This document shows, piece after piece, positions 5,272 through 12,584 of a stretch of 18,798 bases of DNA; positions within the stretch are counted from its first letter, which is position 1; the number at the start of each line of letters is the position of its first letter. This DNA comes from JBGTCY01 sp041748615. GTDB lineage: Bacteria > Bacteroidota > Bacteroidia > Chitinophagales > CAIOSU01. Under the pieces are notes generated by a model. It had not been told where the DNA came from and did not search any database. It was given only the letters and a program-made list of their open reading frames with translations. The position numbers and the translations under genes are program-made. The stretch spans positions 1 to 18,798 of the forward strand of contig JBGTCY010000096.1 in NCBI GenBank assembly GCA_041748615.1, in the 5' to 3' direction.

Positions 5272-7314
5272 GTGCTTGAAAATAAACAGATAACCGATGT
5301 TACGGGGACATCCGGCAAGTTGCAATTTGAGCATTTGCCGGAATATGCCCGTTTTCTGCTTCAGCATAAAACTGCCGGGTTCACTGAGGAAATGATGAGG
5401 CTTTCACGCGAAATGAAACTGCCCCTCCTCGATTTTTTTAAAGGGATGCCAACGGAAGAGCGCAGGGAAATCGCGTTGCGCATCATCAGTATATTTCTTA
5501 CTTGCCTGTCGGAAAATAAAGCCGAAGAATTTATTGAAATGCTGATGGGCGACCGTGCATCTAACGGTTTCCCCGTCATCAGACGCGAGCATATCGGAAC
5601 GGAAGATGTCATCATCGTCAGCCTTATAGCCAAAAAATGCTTCCTGAAATTTCTCCCGGAATTTACCACTGAACAAAGCGAAAATAATCGGGTAATTGCG
5701 GAGACTGATGAATTTTTCAGCCGGCTCGAATTAGCCTCTTATCATACCGGCAGCCGGGGACGCGATGCTAGAGAACAGCAAAGAGCGGAAGAAAAGTTCA
5801 GGGATTTACTCGATTCTGCGCCAGACGCTATGGTGATTGTCAATGAAAAAGGAAACATCGAGCTGATAAACCGGCAAACAGAAAAATTGTTCGGGTACCC
5901 GCGAGAACAATTGATTGGCAAGCCGGTCGAACTGCTCATTCCCCATGACTTTCGCAACAGGCACGAGCAGCACCGTAAGAATTATTCAAATGAGCCGCAC
6001 GTGCGTCCGATGGGCGCGGGGCTTGAATTATTCGGACTGAAGCAGGATAAAACAAAATTCCCTGTGGAAATTTCGCTCTCCCCCCTGCATACGGAAAAAG
6101 GCACGCTTATCTCAGCCGCAATCCGTGATATTTCGGAAAAGAAGCGGGTGGAAACCGAACTGAATAATAGCAAACGTGAATTGGAAACGCTCTATAAAAA
6201 ACTTGAACTGAGTTATGAAGAGCTTGAAAATTCTTATGCCGAATTGGTTCGCGCGAGAAAACGGCTGGCTGAAAACCGCACCCGTTTTCTTATCAATACC
6301 ATGCCGCATATAGTCGCTTCCGCCACCCCGGACGGAGCGCTCGATTATGCCAACCGTCATTTGATGGATTTCACGGGATTGACGTTTGATGAACTGAAAG
6401 GATGGGGATGGGCGAACTGTATTTATTCCGCAGACATTGAAAGACTGACAATAGCATGGCGCCATTCATTGGAAACAGGTAAACCGCTGCAAATGGAGTT
6501 CCGGTTAGTGAATAGCGCGGGTGTACCCGTTTGGCATTTCGCCAAAGTCATTCCTCACTCTGACGAAAAGGGAGAAATAACGGTATGGATTGCCACCATC
6601 ACGGATATTCATGAGCATAAATTATCTGAAGAGAAAAAAGATGACTTTATCGGCATTGCCAGCCATGAACTGAAAACTCCACTCACCAGCGCCAAAGCCT
6701 ATATACAGTTGCTTGAAAATCAGCTCTCGGAAAACGGCAGTCCCGAAGCCTTTTTGTATGTAAAAAGGGCGAATGCTTCCATTGAACGCCTGAACGAATT
6801 AATTTCCGATTTGCTCGACATCAGCAAAATACAACACGGTAAATTAGCCTACACTTTTTCGGAATTCGATTTCAACGGGATGGTAGATGAAACGATTGAA
6901 TATGTCCGGCAAACTTCTCCCCGTCATGCCATCATAAAAACCGGAACTGCCTGTCCGTTGATTACAGGCGACAAAGAACGGTTGCGGCAGGTATGTATCA
7001 ACCTGCTCACGAATGCCGTCAAGTATTCCCCGAATGCCATGCGTATTGACGTGAATATACAAAGCGATGCACACAAAATAACCGTTTCGGTAACCGACTA
7101 TGGCATCGGCATTCCGGAGAGCGATTTGGAAAAAGTTTTTGAGCGGTATTACCGGGTGAAAAATGCCGGGGCGTATTACCAGGGTATGGGTATCGGATTA
7201 TACATTTCAGCGGAAATCATACACAGGCATCATGGTGAAATTTGGGCGACCAGCAAGTTGGGTGAAGGCTCCACTTTTTATTTCAACCTGCCTTTAAAAC
7301 CGGATAACCCATGA
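5272..7314 (+). CDS. PAS-domain sensor histidine kinase with an RsbRD-like N-terminal domain
   Basis: This encodes 680 residues with no signal peptide or membrane segment, so a cytoplasmic sensor. Residues about 20-155 form a helical domain (SREMKLPLLDFF, then GDRASNGFPV and EDVIIVSLIAKKCF) that resembles RsbRD-type N-terminal domains; this match is tentative. PAS 1 spans about 175-290, a coiled coil about 292-335 and PAS 2 about 338-450. The dimerisation and phosphoacceptor domain carries H465 in ASHELKTPLTSAKAY. The ATPase domain has the N box NLLTNAVKYS (577-586), the G1 box DYGIGI (609-614) and the G2 box GMGIGLYIS (638-646), so it looks active. The start is GTG at 5272; no ATG or other start precedes it before an in-frame TAA at 5239. 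Its stop overlaps the ATG of the regulator at 7311 by four bases, so they form a coupled kinase-regulator pair. Confidence 0.9.
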   Translation: MLENKQITDVTGTSGKLQFEHLPEYARFLLQHKTAGFTEEMMRLSREMKLPLLDFFKGMPTEERREIALRIISIFLTCLSENKAEEFIEMLMGDRASNGFPVIRREHIGTEDVIIVSLIAKKCFLKFLPEFTTEQSENNRVIAETDEFFSRLELASYHTGSRGRDAREQQRAEEKFRDLLDSAPDAMVIVNEKGNIELINRQTEKLFGYPREQLIGKPVELLIPHDFRNRHEQHRKNYSNEPHVRPMGAGLELFGLKQDKTKFPVEISLSPLHTEKGTLISAAIRDISEKKRVETELNNSKRELETLYKKLELSYEELENSYAELVRARKRLAENRTRFLINTMPHIVASATPDGALDYANRHLMDFTGLTFDELKGWGWANCIYSADIERLTIAWRHSLETGKPLQMEFRLVNSAGVPVWHFAKVIPHSDEKGEITVWIATITDIHEHKLSEEKKDDFIGIASHELKTPLTSAKAYIQLLENQLSENGSPEAFLYVKRANASIERLNELISDLLDISKIQHGKLAYTFSEFDFNGMVDETIEYVRQTSPRHAIIKTGTACPLITGDKERLRQVCINLLTNAVKYSPNAMRIDVNIQSDAHKITVSVTDYGIGIPESDLEKVFERYYRVKNAGAYYQGMGIGLYISAEIIHRHHGEIWATSKLGEGSTFYFNLPLKPDNP

Positions 7315-7682
7315 AAAAAAGAAAAATATTGATTTGCGATGATGATGCGGACATCCTCGAAGTGTGCCGGTTGATTTTGCATAAAAAAAACTTTGAAGTG
7401 TTCACATCATTGGATTGCGAAAGTATTTTTCACCGCATTCATGAAATCAAACCTGACATTATTTTAATGGACCTCTGGATACCCGCGATGGGCGGTGAAG
7501 CATGCACAAAAATGCTCCGGGAAAATGAATTGACCCGGCATATCCCCATCATTTTATTTTCCGCCAATAATGAAGTGGAAAAAATTTCCAAGAAAGCCAA
7601 TGCCGATGGCTTTATCTGTAAACCGTTTGATATTAACGAACTCGTAAGCATCGTGGAAAAACATCTTGCAGCGGTTGGTTAG
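7311..7682 (+). CDS. Single-domain (CheY-like) response regulator
   Basis: This encodes 123 residues, one receiver domain and nothing else. The acidic pocket is D10-D12 (ICDDDAD), the phosphoacceptor is D54 (ILMDLWIP), and the switch residues are S84 (LFSAN) and K104 (CKPF). All are present, so it should be phosphorylated by the kinase encoded just upstream, whose stop overlaps this start (ATGA). Without an output domain it must act by protein contact or pass the phosphate on. No terminator was seen in the 87 bases after it. Confidence 0.92.
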   Translation: MKKRKILICDDDADILEVCRLILHKKNFEVFTSLDCESIFHRIHEIKPDIILMDLWIPAMGGEACTKMLRENELTRHIPIILFSANNEVEKISKKANADGFICKPFDINELVSIVEKHLAAVG

Positions 7683-7725
7683 TGAAGTTGGCAAAATAAC
7701 ATCCACAGTTGAAGCCCTGATGACA

Positions 7726-7753
7726 GATATTAGATTTTAGATATTAGATTAAA
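7726..7753. repeat. Two direct copies of a 14-bp AT-rich unit
   Basis: GATATTAGATTTTA (7726-7739) is followed at once by GATATTAGATTAAA (7740-7753), between the response regulator and the convergent endonuclease gene. It is too short to interpret further. Confidence 0.6.
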
Positions 7754-7769
7754 CGTGCCAAATTTCTGC

Positions 7770-8666
7770 TCAAACAAACTTCCAGATGTCCTCACACAGA
7801 AGATGGTCAAAAGTTTTAATGTGGTCTTTTAGAATTAATTCCTTCGGCATGTTCGGACGAATATCACAATAGTAAACTCCATCCAAAGGATTTAACTTGA
7901 CAGTGTAAGCTTTGAAATGCCCGGGCAGAAAAGTAGAGTTGATGCCATACTCATTTATCTTCTTTGTATTTTTTCTCTGTACATCGTTTAGAAAAACCGC
8001 GATGTGCGGAACTGTAGTTTCAGTCAAACGATTGTATAAAAACTTATCAATAAATATCTTGTCAATCCTATCCTTGCTTGATGTTTTGATTGAGCCAATC
8101 ACTTTTATCTCATCATCACGCTTTACGATTAAATCATGTTGGTAGCTCATATTAAATTGTTCCTGACCTTCCACGATAACCGGCACTTGCACCACTCCTG
8201 AAATTGCATCAACACCGGTTGCCCGAAGAATTAACCGTACAAAATGTTCAAATAAATCACCGTTTAATTTCCTTGCCGTGTTGCTTTTTCCAGCTTTTAA
8301 TCCATCAAGAGCAGCGCCAATAGATTGCTGAATTGTATAAGTAACATTATTCAAAACCTTTCTTGCTTCAGCATCTTTAGCTCTAATATCTTTTACATTC
8401 TTCAGTATTTTCAAAAACTCTTTTCCCGATTTCGCAAAACCTTTTGCATCATACATCAGGTTTGAATTTATCGGACGAGTGATTTGATAATTTCCCGTTC
8501 GGTCATACTGATAAAAATTGTAGTGATTCTCATTTTGAGATACAATCACCGCTTGCAAATGTTCACCAACATAGTCAAGATAGATTCTACAGAACTCCAC
8601 ATATCCATTCAGGTCAGTAAATTTTTTCTTATTGATTGCATGAGCAACAATATCTTTTAATTTCAT
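7770..8666 (-). CDS. Type II restriction endonuclease (PD-(D/E)xK-like)
   Basis: This encodes 298 residues. Its role is taken mainly from context: its ATG overlaps the TGA of the adjacent methyltransferase by four bases in a two-gene operon. A likely nuclease core is visible: E140 in GDLFEHFVRLILRATG, D178 in YQHDLIVKR and, after 13 residues, S192-I-K194 (GSIKTSSKDR). This is a D-x13-(S)xK arrangement in which Ser stands where Glu or Asp is usual. The N-terminal 130 residues are helical and may bind DNA or form the dimer. I cannot assign a recognition site from the protein. The gene appears more AT-rich than the kinases, as is common for transferred R-M systems. Confidence 0.75.
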   Translation of the reverse strand: MKLKDIVAHAINKKKFTDLNGYVEFCRIYLDYVGEHLQAVIVSQNENHYNFYQYDRTGNYQITRPINSNLMYDAKGFAKSGKEFLKILKNVKDIRAKDAEARKVLNNVTYTIQQSIGAALDGLKAGKSNTARKLNGDLFEHFVRLILRATGVDAISGVVQVPVIVEGQEQFNMSYQHDLIVKRDDEIKVIGSIKTSSKDRIDKIFIDKFLYNRLTETTVPHIAVFLNDVQRKNTKKINEYGINSTFLPGHFKAYTVKLNPLDGVYYCDIRPNMPKELILKDHIKTFDHLLCEDIWKFV

Positions 8667-9649
8667 CTGATGGAGTTTCTTCGTTTCATATTTTCAAAAT
8701 CATACTTAATCCATTTCTCAACACTCCATTCCTCAACCAATTCCAGTCGGTCAGCAGCCCAGCCCAAATATTCAGGAGACAAATCGCAACCCTTCCATTT
8801 GCGTTGCAATTGTTCAGCACACACAGCCGTAGTGCCTGAACCCGCAAACGGGTCAACAATCAAATCACCGGGATTTGAAGAAACCAAAATGAGTTTTCGT
8901 AAAAGTTCTTCCGGCTTTTGTGTCGGGTGAGGAGTTTTTTCGTGCATGCCGTTGCAGGTTGTCGGAATTTCAATCATATCTTCCGGAATTTCCAAAACAT
9001 CCTTTGGCTTTGCCCCTAACGGATTTGGTTCCCAAATATGTTCGCTTGATTTTCCTTTTCCGTATTGACTTGTTTCAGCTTGCGGATGTGAAGGATATTT
9101 CAATGTATGCTCCGAGTAAGGAATGCGAATCGCATCAATGTTGAAAGTAAATTCCTTTGACTTGCGCAAATGAATAATGCTTTCGTGGCTTCTTCCCCAA
9201 TCTTTTCCAAGATTCGCTTTGTTCTTGTAATGCCAAATAATCCAGCGCATCCCTTTGAAAAACTGAAAACACTCCGGAGAAAAATCAGCAACTGTTTCAG
9301 AAAATCCGCACACATACATGGTCCCGTTTTTTTTCAGAACTCTTGCAGCATGTTTAAACCACTGCATACTCCATTCAATATATTTCTCATGGCTTTCAAA
9401 ATTATCCCACTCAGCTTTCTTAATGTTGTAGGGAGGGTCGGCAAAAATCAAATCAACCGAATTTTCTTCTAAGTCCTTTAGCCATTTAATACTATCACCC
9501 ATCCATAGCTCGCCATTGGGGTGCCGATAAAACAATTCAGGTTTTTGAGGATTGAATTTTTCTAATTCAATTTCCTTTCGTTCCCCCTTGTGTTGAACAG
9601 TTCCAAAAAAATTTTGAGCTTCTTTTTTTCTGCTAAATACTTCCGCCAT
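8663..9649 (-). CDS. Site-specific DNA adenine methyltransferase (beta class), R-M modification subunit
   Basis: This encodes 328 residues. Motif order is that of beta-class amino-methyltransferases: the catalytic motif DPPYN (71-75, after SVDLIFA) comes first, a recognition region spans about 110-235, then HPTQKPEELL (241-250) and the S-adenosylmethionine motif DPFAGSGTT (266-274) lie near the C terminus. DPPY rather than SPPY favours N6-adenine as the product. It methylates host DNA to protect it from the endonuclease encoded next in the operon. Being first, it is made before the endonuclease. No controller (C) protein gene is visible. A possible -7 box (GATATTTG) lies at 9672-9679 on the minus strand, 23 bases before the ATG, and a long inverted repeat lies just upstream. 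Confidence 0.93.
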   Translation of the reverse strand: MAEVFSRKKEAQNFFGTVQHKGERKEIELEKFNPQKPELFYRHPNGELWMGDSIKWLKDLEENSVDLIFADPPYNIKKAEWDNFESHEKYIEWSMQWFKHAARVLKKNGTMYVCGFSETVADFSPECFQFFKGMRWIIWHYKNKANLGKDWGRSHESIIHLRKSKEFTFNIDAIRIPYSEHTLKYPSHPQAETSQYGKGKSSEHIWEPNPLGAKPKDVLEIPEDMIEIPTTCNGMHEKTPHPTQKPEELLRKLILVSSNPGDLIVDPFAGSGTTAVCAEQLQRKWKGCDLSPEYLGWAADRLELVEEWSVEKWIKYDFENMKRRNSIR

Positions 9650-9671
9650 TTCTATTTCTGTTTGATGATTA

Positions 9672-9679
9672 CAAATATC
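9672..9679 (-). promoter_or_regulatory. Possible -7 promoter element of the R-M operon
   Basis: GATATTTG on the minus strand resembles the Bacteroidota -7 consensus TAnnTTTG (A2 and TTTG match). It lies 23 bases upstream of the methyltransferase ATG. The -33 element is not clear. Confidence 0.3.
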
Positions 9680-9689
9680 AGAATTTTAA

Positions 9690-9789
9690 GAGCAATTCAC
9701 TCAATCAAGATTCAACCGAACCTGATTTTTTTATTTTCGTGGCGAGAATAGCAGTATGCCAATAACAATAGGTTGAATTCTTATTGCTC
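9690..9789. promoter_or_regulatory. Long interrupted inverted repeat upstream of the R-M operon
   Basis: GAGCAAT and AAGATTCAACC (within 9690-9717) are matched in reverse complement by GGTTGAATTCTTATTGCTC (9771-9789); the left arm carries about ten extra bases between the two blocks. The arms are about 53 bases apart. The left arm overlaps the region where a -33 element of the R-M promoter would lie, so it could be an operator or an element with two ends. Confidence 0.4.
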
Positions 9790-9855
9790 ATAGTATATAA
9801 ATTATTGAGAATCCTTTCCCCAAACCCGTCCATAGACCCCCGTCCCTCATCCCAT

Positions 9856-9898
9856 AAAAAGACCCCGGTTCCGTTTATTTTTTTATGGAACCGGGGTC
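9856..9898 (-). terminator. Intrinsic terminator of the secreted-protein gene at 9926-10552
   Basis: A perfect 12-bp GC-rich stem, GACCCCGGTTCC (9861-9872) with GGAACCGGGGTC (9887-9898), closes a 14-base loop. On the minus strand it is followed by five T (A at 9856-9860). It isolates the gene from the R-M operon downstream. Confidence 0.9.
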
Positions 9899-9925
9899 AT
9901 TCACCTCCAACACAATCACCTCATC

Positions 9926-10552
9926 CTATTTATTGAAACTCACAACGGAAGCGGGACGCTGCCGTGGCGGATAATTGTCGTAAACCTGAAATTCATTTGA
10001 TTGTTGCAATCCTTCATCCAATACGCGGACTGTAAATTTTTCGCCTACCTTTTTTGGAATATTGATGACCGTGTAATAGTACCAAATTCCCCATCTGTAG
10101 GCGTCAGGCGCCTGGTATCCTAATTTTTCCCGGTGAATTTCTTCATTCGTTTTCGGGTCAATTAAAATGATGGTAAAGTTTTCCGGGTTGGCTAAATTTT
10201 CGGAAAGGCGGTCAAAAAATATGGCTACCTGTCCCCCTGGATATTTTCCAGTGAAGTATTCGGTCAACTCGCTCAGTTCTCTGTTGTAAATCGGCTCGGT
10301 GGCTGCCTTTTGATTGATGTCAGCGAGCAGTTTGCTTTGAGGAATATACAGGACATTGGTGCGGTGGTGAATGCCGTTCTCGCCTTCCACGCGAAGAATT
10401 TTTACATTGTTCGCTTCTATTTCTTCGCCTACTTTCCAGTTCGCCACGATAGCCATGTCTCCTATCCGCTCTTTAGCTGTTTTCAAATTTGTTTGTGAAA
10501 ATGAAGTGAATGTCAGGACGACTGCGACTAAAATAAGGTTGATTGTTTTCAT
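9926..10552 (-). CDS. Secreted protein of unknown function
   Basis: This encodes 208 residues starting with a signal peptide (MKTINLILVAVVLTFTSFS, cleavage likely just after, near QTN). The mature part is predicted to be mostly beta, with a recognisable internal stretch FTIILIDPKTNEEIHREKLG and a later segment WGIWYYYTVINIPKKVGEKF that reads like an Ig-like or C2-like sandwich with paired strands. It may lie in the periplasm or on the surface. It is monocistronic, with its own terminator. Upstream a TTGGCAC motif resembles half of a sigma-54 promoter. I recognise no named family. Confidence 0.8.
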   Translation of the reverse strand: MKTINLILVAVVLTFTSFSQTNLKTAKERIGDMAIVANWKVGEEIEANNVKILRVEGENGIHHRTNVLYIPQSKLLADINQKAATEPIYNRELSELTEYFTGKYPGGQVAIFFDRLSENLANPENFTIILIDPKTNEEIHREKLGYQAPDAYRWGIWYYYTVINIPKKVGEKFTVRVLDEGLQQSNEFQVYDNYPPRQRPASVVSFNK

Positions 10553-10939
10553 GGCTTTAAGTTTTTAGTTGCTTGAGAAATATCTTGCTTCATTTAACAG
10601 CAACTTTGTGCCAAAATCAATTTTGAAGTAATGAAAATATACATCAGGCTGATACCCTGACTTTTGAGACTAAATTCATTTCATTCATGATTTCTAATGA
10701 TTCTGAAAATGGGAATTTTATTCTCTATTTGAGTATCAATTTTCACACGCGCTGGTAGTCCGCAGGAAATAATGCTCCGTTATGTTATGCGTCAAACTCC
10801 CGTGACATAACATCCCCAAAGTGAGTAAATTCTTTCTCAACCTTTCCCGCTTTCTGATAATGATTAAAAATAATTACCGAGGTTAAATAGAAAGAAAAGA
10901 GTTGAAAATAATTTGGCACAATTTTAATCACTTTAATTA
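10553..10939. other. Non-coding stretch with a bulged hairpin
   Basis: No open frame of interest was found. An 11-bp inverted repeat, ATGTTATG(CG)TCA at 10782-10794 with TGACATAACAT at 10803-10813, has a 2-base bulge and an 8-base spacer and could be an operator or RNA hairpin. A smaller TCAGG/CCTGA hairpin is near 10645. The last 30 bases contain the probable promoter of the small RNA that follows. Confidence 0.5.
10598..10614 (-). promoter_or_regulatory. Sigma-54-like promoter candidate, one base short in the spacer
   Basis: On the minus strand TTGGCACAAAGTTGCTG carries both the -24 GG (TTGGCAC) and the -12 GC (GTTGC) elements. The spacing between GG and GC is 9 bases instead of the strict 10, which weakens the call. 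A start site about 12 bases beyond -12 would lie near 10588, a 36-base leader before the ATG at 10552. Confidence 0.35.
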
Positions 10940-11004
10940 CCTGCGGAGCAGGACAGACCGCTGGGAGGCTGGAATTACAAAGGAGTTCCCGCCTCCCTTT
11001 TTTT
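10940..11004 (+). ncRNA. Candidate small RNA with two hairpins and an intrinsic terminator
   Basis: No frame codes here, but the region has the layout of a short independent transcript. A TTGGCACA block at 10913-10920 resembles a sigma-54 -24 element and would place +1 near 10940; the -12 GC is absent. Alternatively TTTG (10912-10915) lies 18 bases before a TA at 10934, a partial Bacteroidota promoter. The RNA would start with a perfect hairpin, CCTGC-GGA-GCAGG (10940-10952), and end with a GC-rich hairpin and seven T. The terminal loop holds AAAGGAG, which could contact a CCUCC sequence. The identity is unknown; it does not look like 6S or tmRNA. Confidence 0.5.
10963..11004 (+). terminator. 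Intrinsic terminator of the candidate small RNA
   Basis: GGGAGGC (10963-10969) pairs with GCCTCCC (10991-10997), extended by GGAA/TTCC past one mismatch, with an 11-base loop and then seven T (10998-11004). No plus-strand gene precedes it for more than 3 kb, which supports an RNA gene. Confidence 0.8.
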
Positions 11005-11261
11005 ATTAGAACCTACATTTTGTCCACAGGATAAAATCAGTCCTTTTGACTGAATGAAAATTCTAATCACAAAAAGCAAATCACAAATAAATTCCAAAAA
11101 GAAAAATTCAAACCCGATTTACAACGAGGCTGTATTGATTTGTGTTTTGTTTTTTTTGAATTGAATATTTGTTTTTTGTGAATTGTTATTTAGCGCTTAA
11201 AACTTTGGGTGCTTAAATCACGACAACTTGAGAGTAAGATTAATATTGAAAGCGCTTATTC
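11005..11261. other. AT-rich non-coding stretch with imperfect inverted repeat
   Basis: The motif AATCACAAA and its variants on one side (about 11064-11110) are complementary to TTTGTGAATT-like runs on the other (about 11140-11190), forming a loose AT-rich inverted repeat. Two direct copies of AGCGCTTA occur at 11192 and 11251. No gene was seen. Confidence 0.45.
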
Positions 11262-11298
11262 AAAAAAAGATGCCGAAACATGTTGTTTCGGCATCTTT
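11262..11298 (-). terminator. Intrinsic terminator of the 50-residue membrane protein gene
   Basis: A perfect 14-bp stem (11266-11279 with 11285-11298, AAAGATGCCGAAAC) closes a 5-base loop. On the minus strand it runs into T (A at 11262-11268). It lies 75 bases past the stop at 11373 and supports a real minus-strand gene there. Confidence 0.85.
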
Positions 11299-11372
11299 GA
11301 TTAAACTTTCAACTTCAGCACCTTTTTCTTTTTAAAAGTCCATTGGACATTTGAAGTTCAAAACAACTTTTT

Positions 11373-11525
11373 TTAACTGCTCTCGCTCTCCTTTTTCTTC
11401 TTCAAAGGAAAATAAAGCACGAACGCAAAGAATATTAAAATCGAAATGAGAAATGATATTACGCTCACCAACCCGGCAGCAAGCGTACTCGTTAAGGTCA
11501 TTAAATAAGGAAACAGAAATTTCAT
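11373..11525 (-). CDS. 50-residue membrane protein, unknown function
   Basis: This small frame encodes MKFLFPYLMT and continues with a long hydrophobic stretch (AAGLVSVISFLISILIFFAF) and a basic-polar tail, LKKKKESESS. This is one or two membrane helices with a positive cytoplasmic end, typical of small inner-membrane proteins. An overlapping 65-residue frame (11332-11529) is rejected because it is less protein-like. A good terminator lies downstream and the gene at 11562-12080 ends 36 bases upstream on the same strand, so the two may be co-transcribed. Confidence 0.65.
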   Translation of the reverse strand: MKFLFPYLMTLTSTLAAGLVSVISFLISILIFFAFVLYFPLKKKKESESS

Positions 11526-11561
11526 ACAAATAATTTATTGTAAAATATCCGGGTAAATGTT

Positions 11562-12080
11562 TTAAATATTTTGCTTGAAAAAAAACATCATCTTATGTTT
11601 ATCGGCAATACAGATTACTGTATAATCAATATTCAAATCGGAATAAACAAAACTGAAAATGTCGGCATAGTTGTCAGACGCGGATTGAACTTCGGATTTA
11701 ACAGTGATGGTTTGTATCACCTCGCTGAAAGCCTTTTTGTGTTCCTTTGATAAGATATTCCATTCCACTTGCCTGGAGCCGGTTTCCGTCATTTCATAAA
11801 AAAAGCAGCCTCTTCTTGCGTTGAAGCTATCAGTATTCATCTTTTGCTGCTTTTTTCGTTTCTTATTAAATGTAGAAACTTTCAAATCCTTCTCCCAATA
11901 TTCATCTTCCCGATTTTTCTTGTTGGATTTTTCAAGAATAAGATTCCGCAGTTTTTCACGGATGAGTTTCCGCACATTGCTCTCCCAGGATTTATTGATT
12001 CTTGTCTTTACATTTTCAAAAACATCAACATCTTTCTCCCCGGAATTAACTATATACATTGCATTTCTTTTAATTTTCAT
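11562..12080 (-). CDS. Lysine-rich cytoplasmic protein of unknown function
   Basis: This encodes 172 residues without signal peptide or membrane segment. The N-terminal 85 residues are highly basic and helical (KSWESNVRKLIREKLRN, then FNKKRKKQQKM), suggesting nucleic-acid or ribosome contact. The C-terminal half looks like an alpha/beta domain (GCFFYEMTETGSRQVEWNIL, then IDYTVICIADKHKMMFFF). The VEWNIL string also occurs in the PAS part of the protein at 15529-16329, probably by chance of beta-strand composition. An alternative start is the Met at residue 8. I recognise no family. Confidence 0.6.
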   Translation of the reverse strand: MKIKRNAMYIVNSGEKDVDVFENVKTRINKSWESNVRKLIREKLRNLILEKSNKKNREDEYWEKDLKVSTFNKKRKKQQKMNTDSFNARRGCFFYEMTETGSRQVEWNILSKEHKKAFSEVIQTITVKSEVQSASDNYADIFSFVYSDLNIDYTVICIADKHKMMFFFKQNI

Positions 12081-12242
12081 ATCACTGATTTTTTGATTAC
12101 AAAAAACTTGCGGCTCATTTTCTAAACTCTTGGCTGAAATGTTTAGTTAAATATTAAATACTTATTATGATGTTCTTTTTTTGAAAAACACTTTCTATGC
12201 CAACTGAAATCCTCTAACAGGAGAGAACTTTGAAAAACTACA

Positions 12243-12367
12243 GTCATTGCGAGGGAATGTTTGTTTTGAGCGTATGTCATTCCCGTCCTGTTCTGTTCTT
12301 TCAGAAAGCAATTCCCTTATGTACGGGAATGCTTTCCCGCCTCGCGCGATTCCCGACTCGCTATGAC
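12243..12367. repeat. REP-like long palindromic element
   Basis: The outer arms GTCATTGCGAG (12243-12253) and CTCGCTATGAC (12357-12367) pair with one mismatch and continue with GGAAT/ATTCC past a bulge. A nested stem CATTCCCGT (12278-12286) with ACGGGAATG (12323-12331) lies inside. The GTCATTGCGAG ends are of the kind found in dispersed palindromic repeats of many bacteria. A short frame across it (12230-12439) is not believed to be a gene. Confidence 0.7.
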
Positions 12368-12558
12368 GAAAAAATAAAGTTTTTCAAAAAACTCCTGGAA
12401 TACTTTCGAGCCTGTTCGCCTTTTTTATTTATAATATAAAGTACCCGACTTGGGGAAAAACATCTACAAAAAGGGATAATTAAAAAGCAGTAGTTACAGA
12501 GCACAGGATAAATGTGTGTATTTTTTATATCGTTTTTTTAGGTTTAATTTTTTCTGTG

Positions 12559-12566
12559 AATATTTG
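12559..12566 (+). promoter_or_regulatory. Possible -7 promoter element of the second kinase gene
   Basis: AATATTTG resembles the Bacteroidota -7 box TAnnTTTG and lies 18 bases before the ATG at 12585. It is very similar to the box proposed for the R-M operon. No clear -33 box was found. Confidence 0.3.
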
Positions 12567-12584
12567 TTAACCATTTGAAAGAAG

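Noticed and set aside
7753..7763. TTTGGCACG on the minus strand as a sigma-54 promoter
   Set aside because: The -12 element is missing and it points into a plus-strand gene, with no minus-strand gene downstream.
11332..11529. A 65-residue minus-strand frame
   Set aside because: The overlapping 50-residue frame in another register is far more protein-like (membrane helix plus KKKK tail).
12230..12439. A 69-residue plus-strand frame starting with TTG
   Set aside because: It is made almost entirely of the REP-like palindrome and has no domain or conserved pattern.
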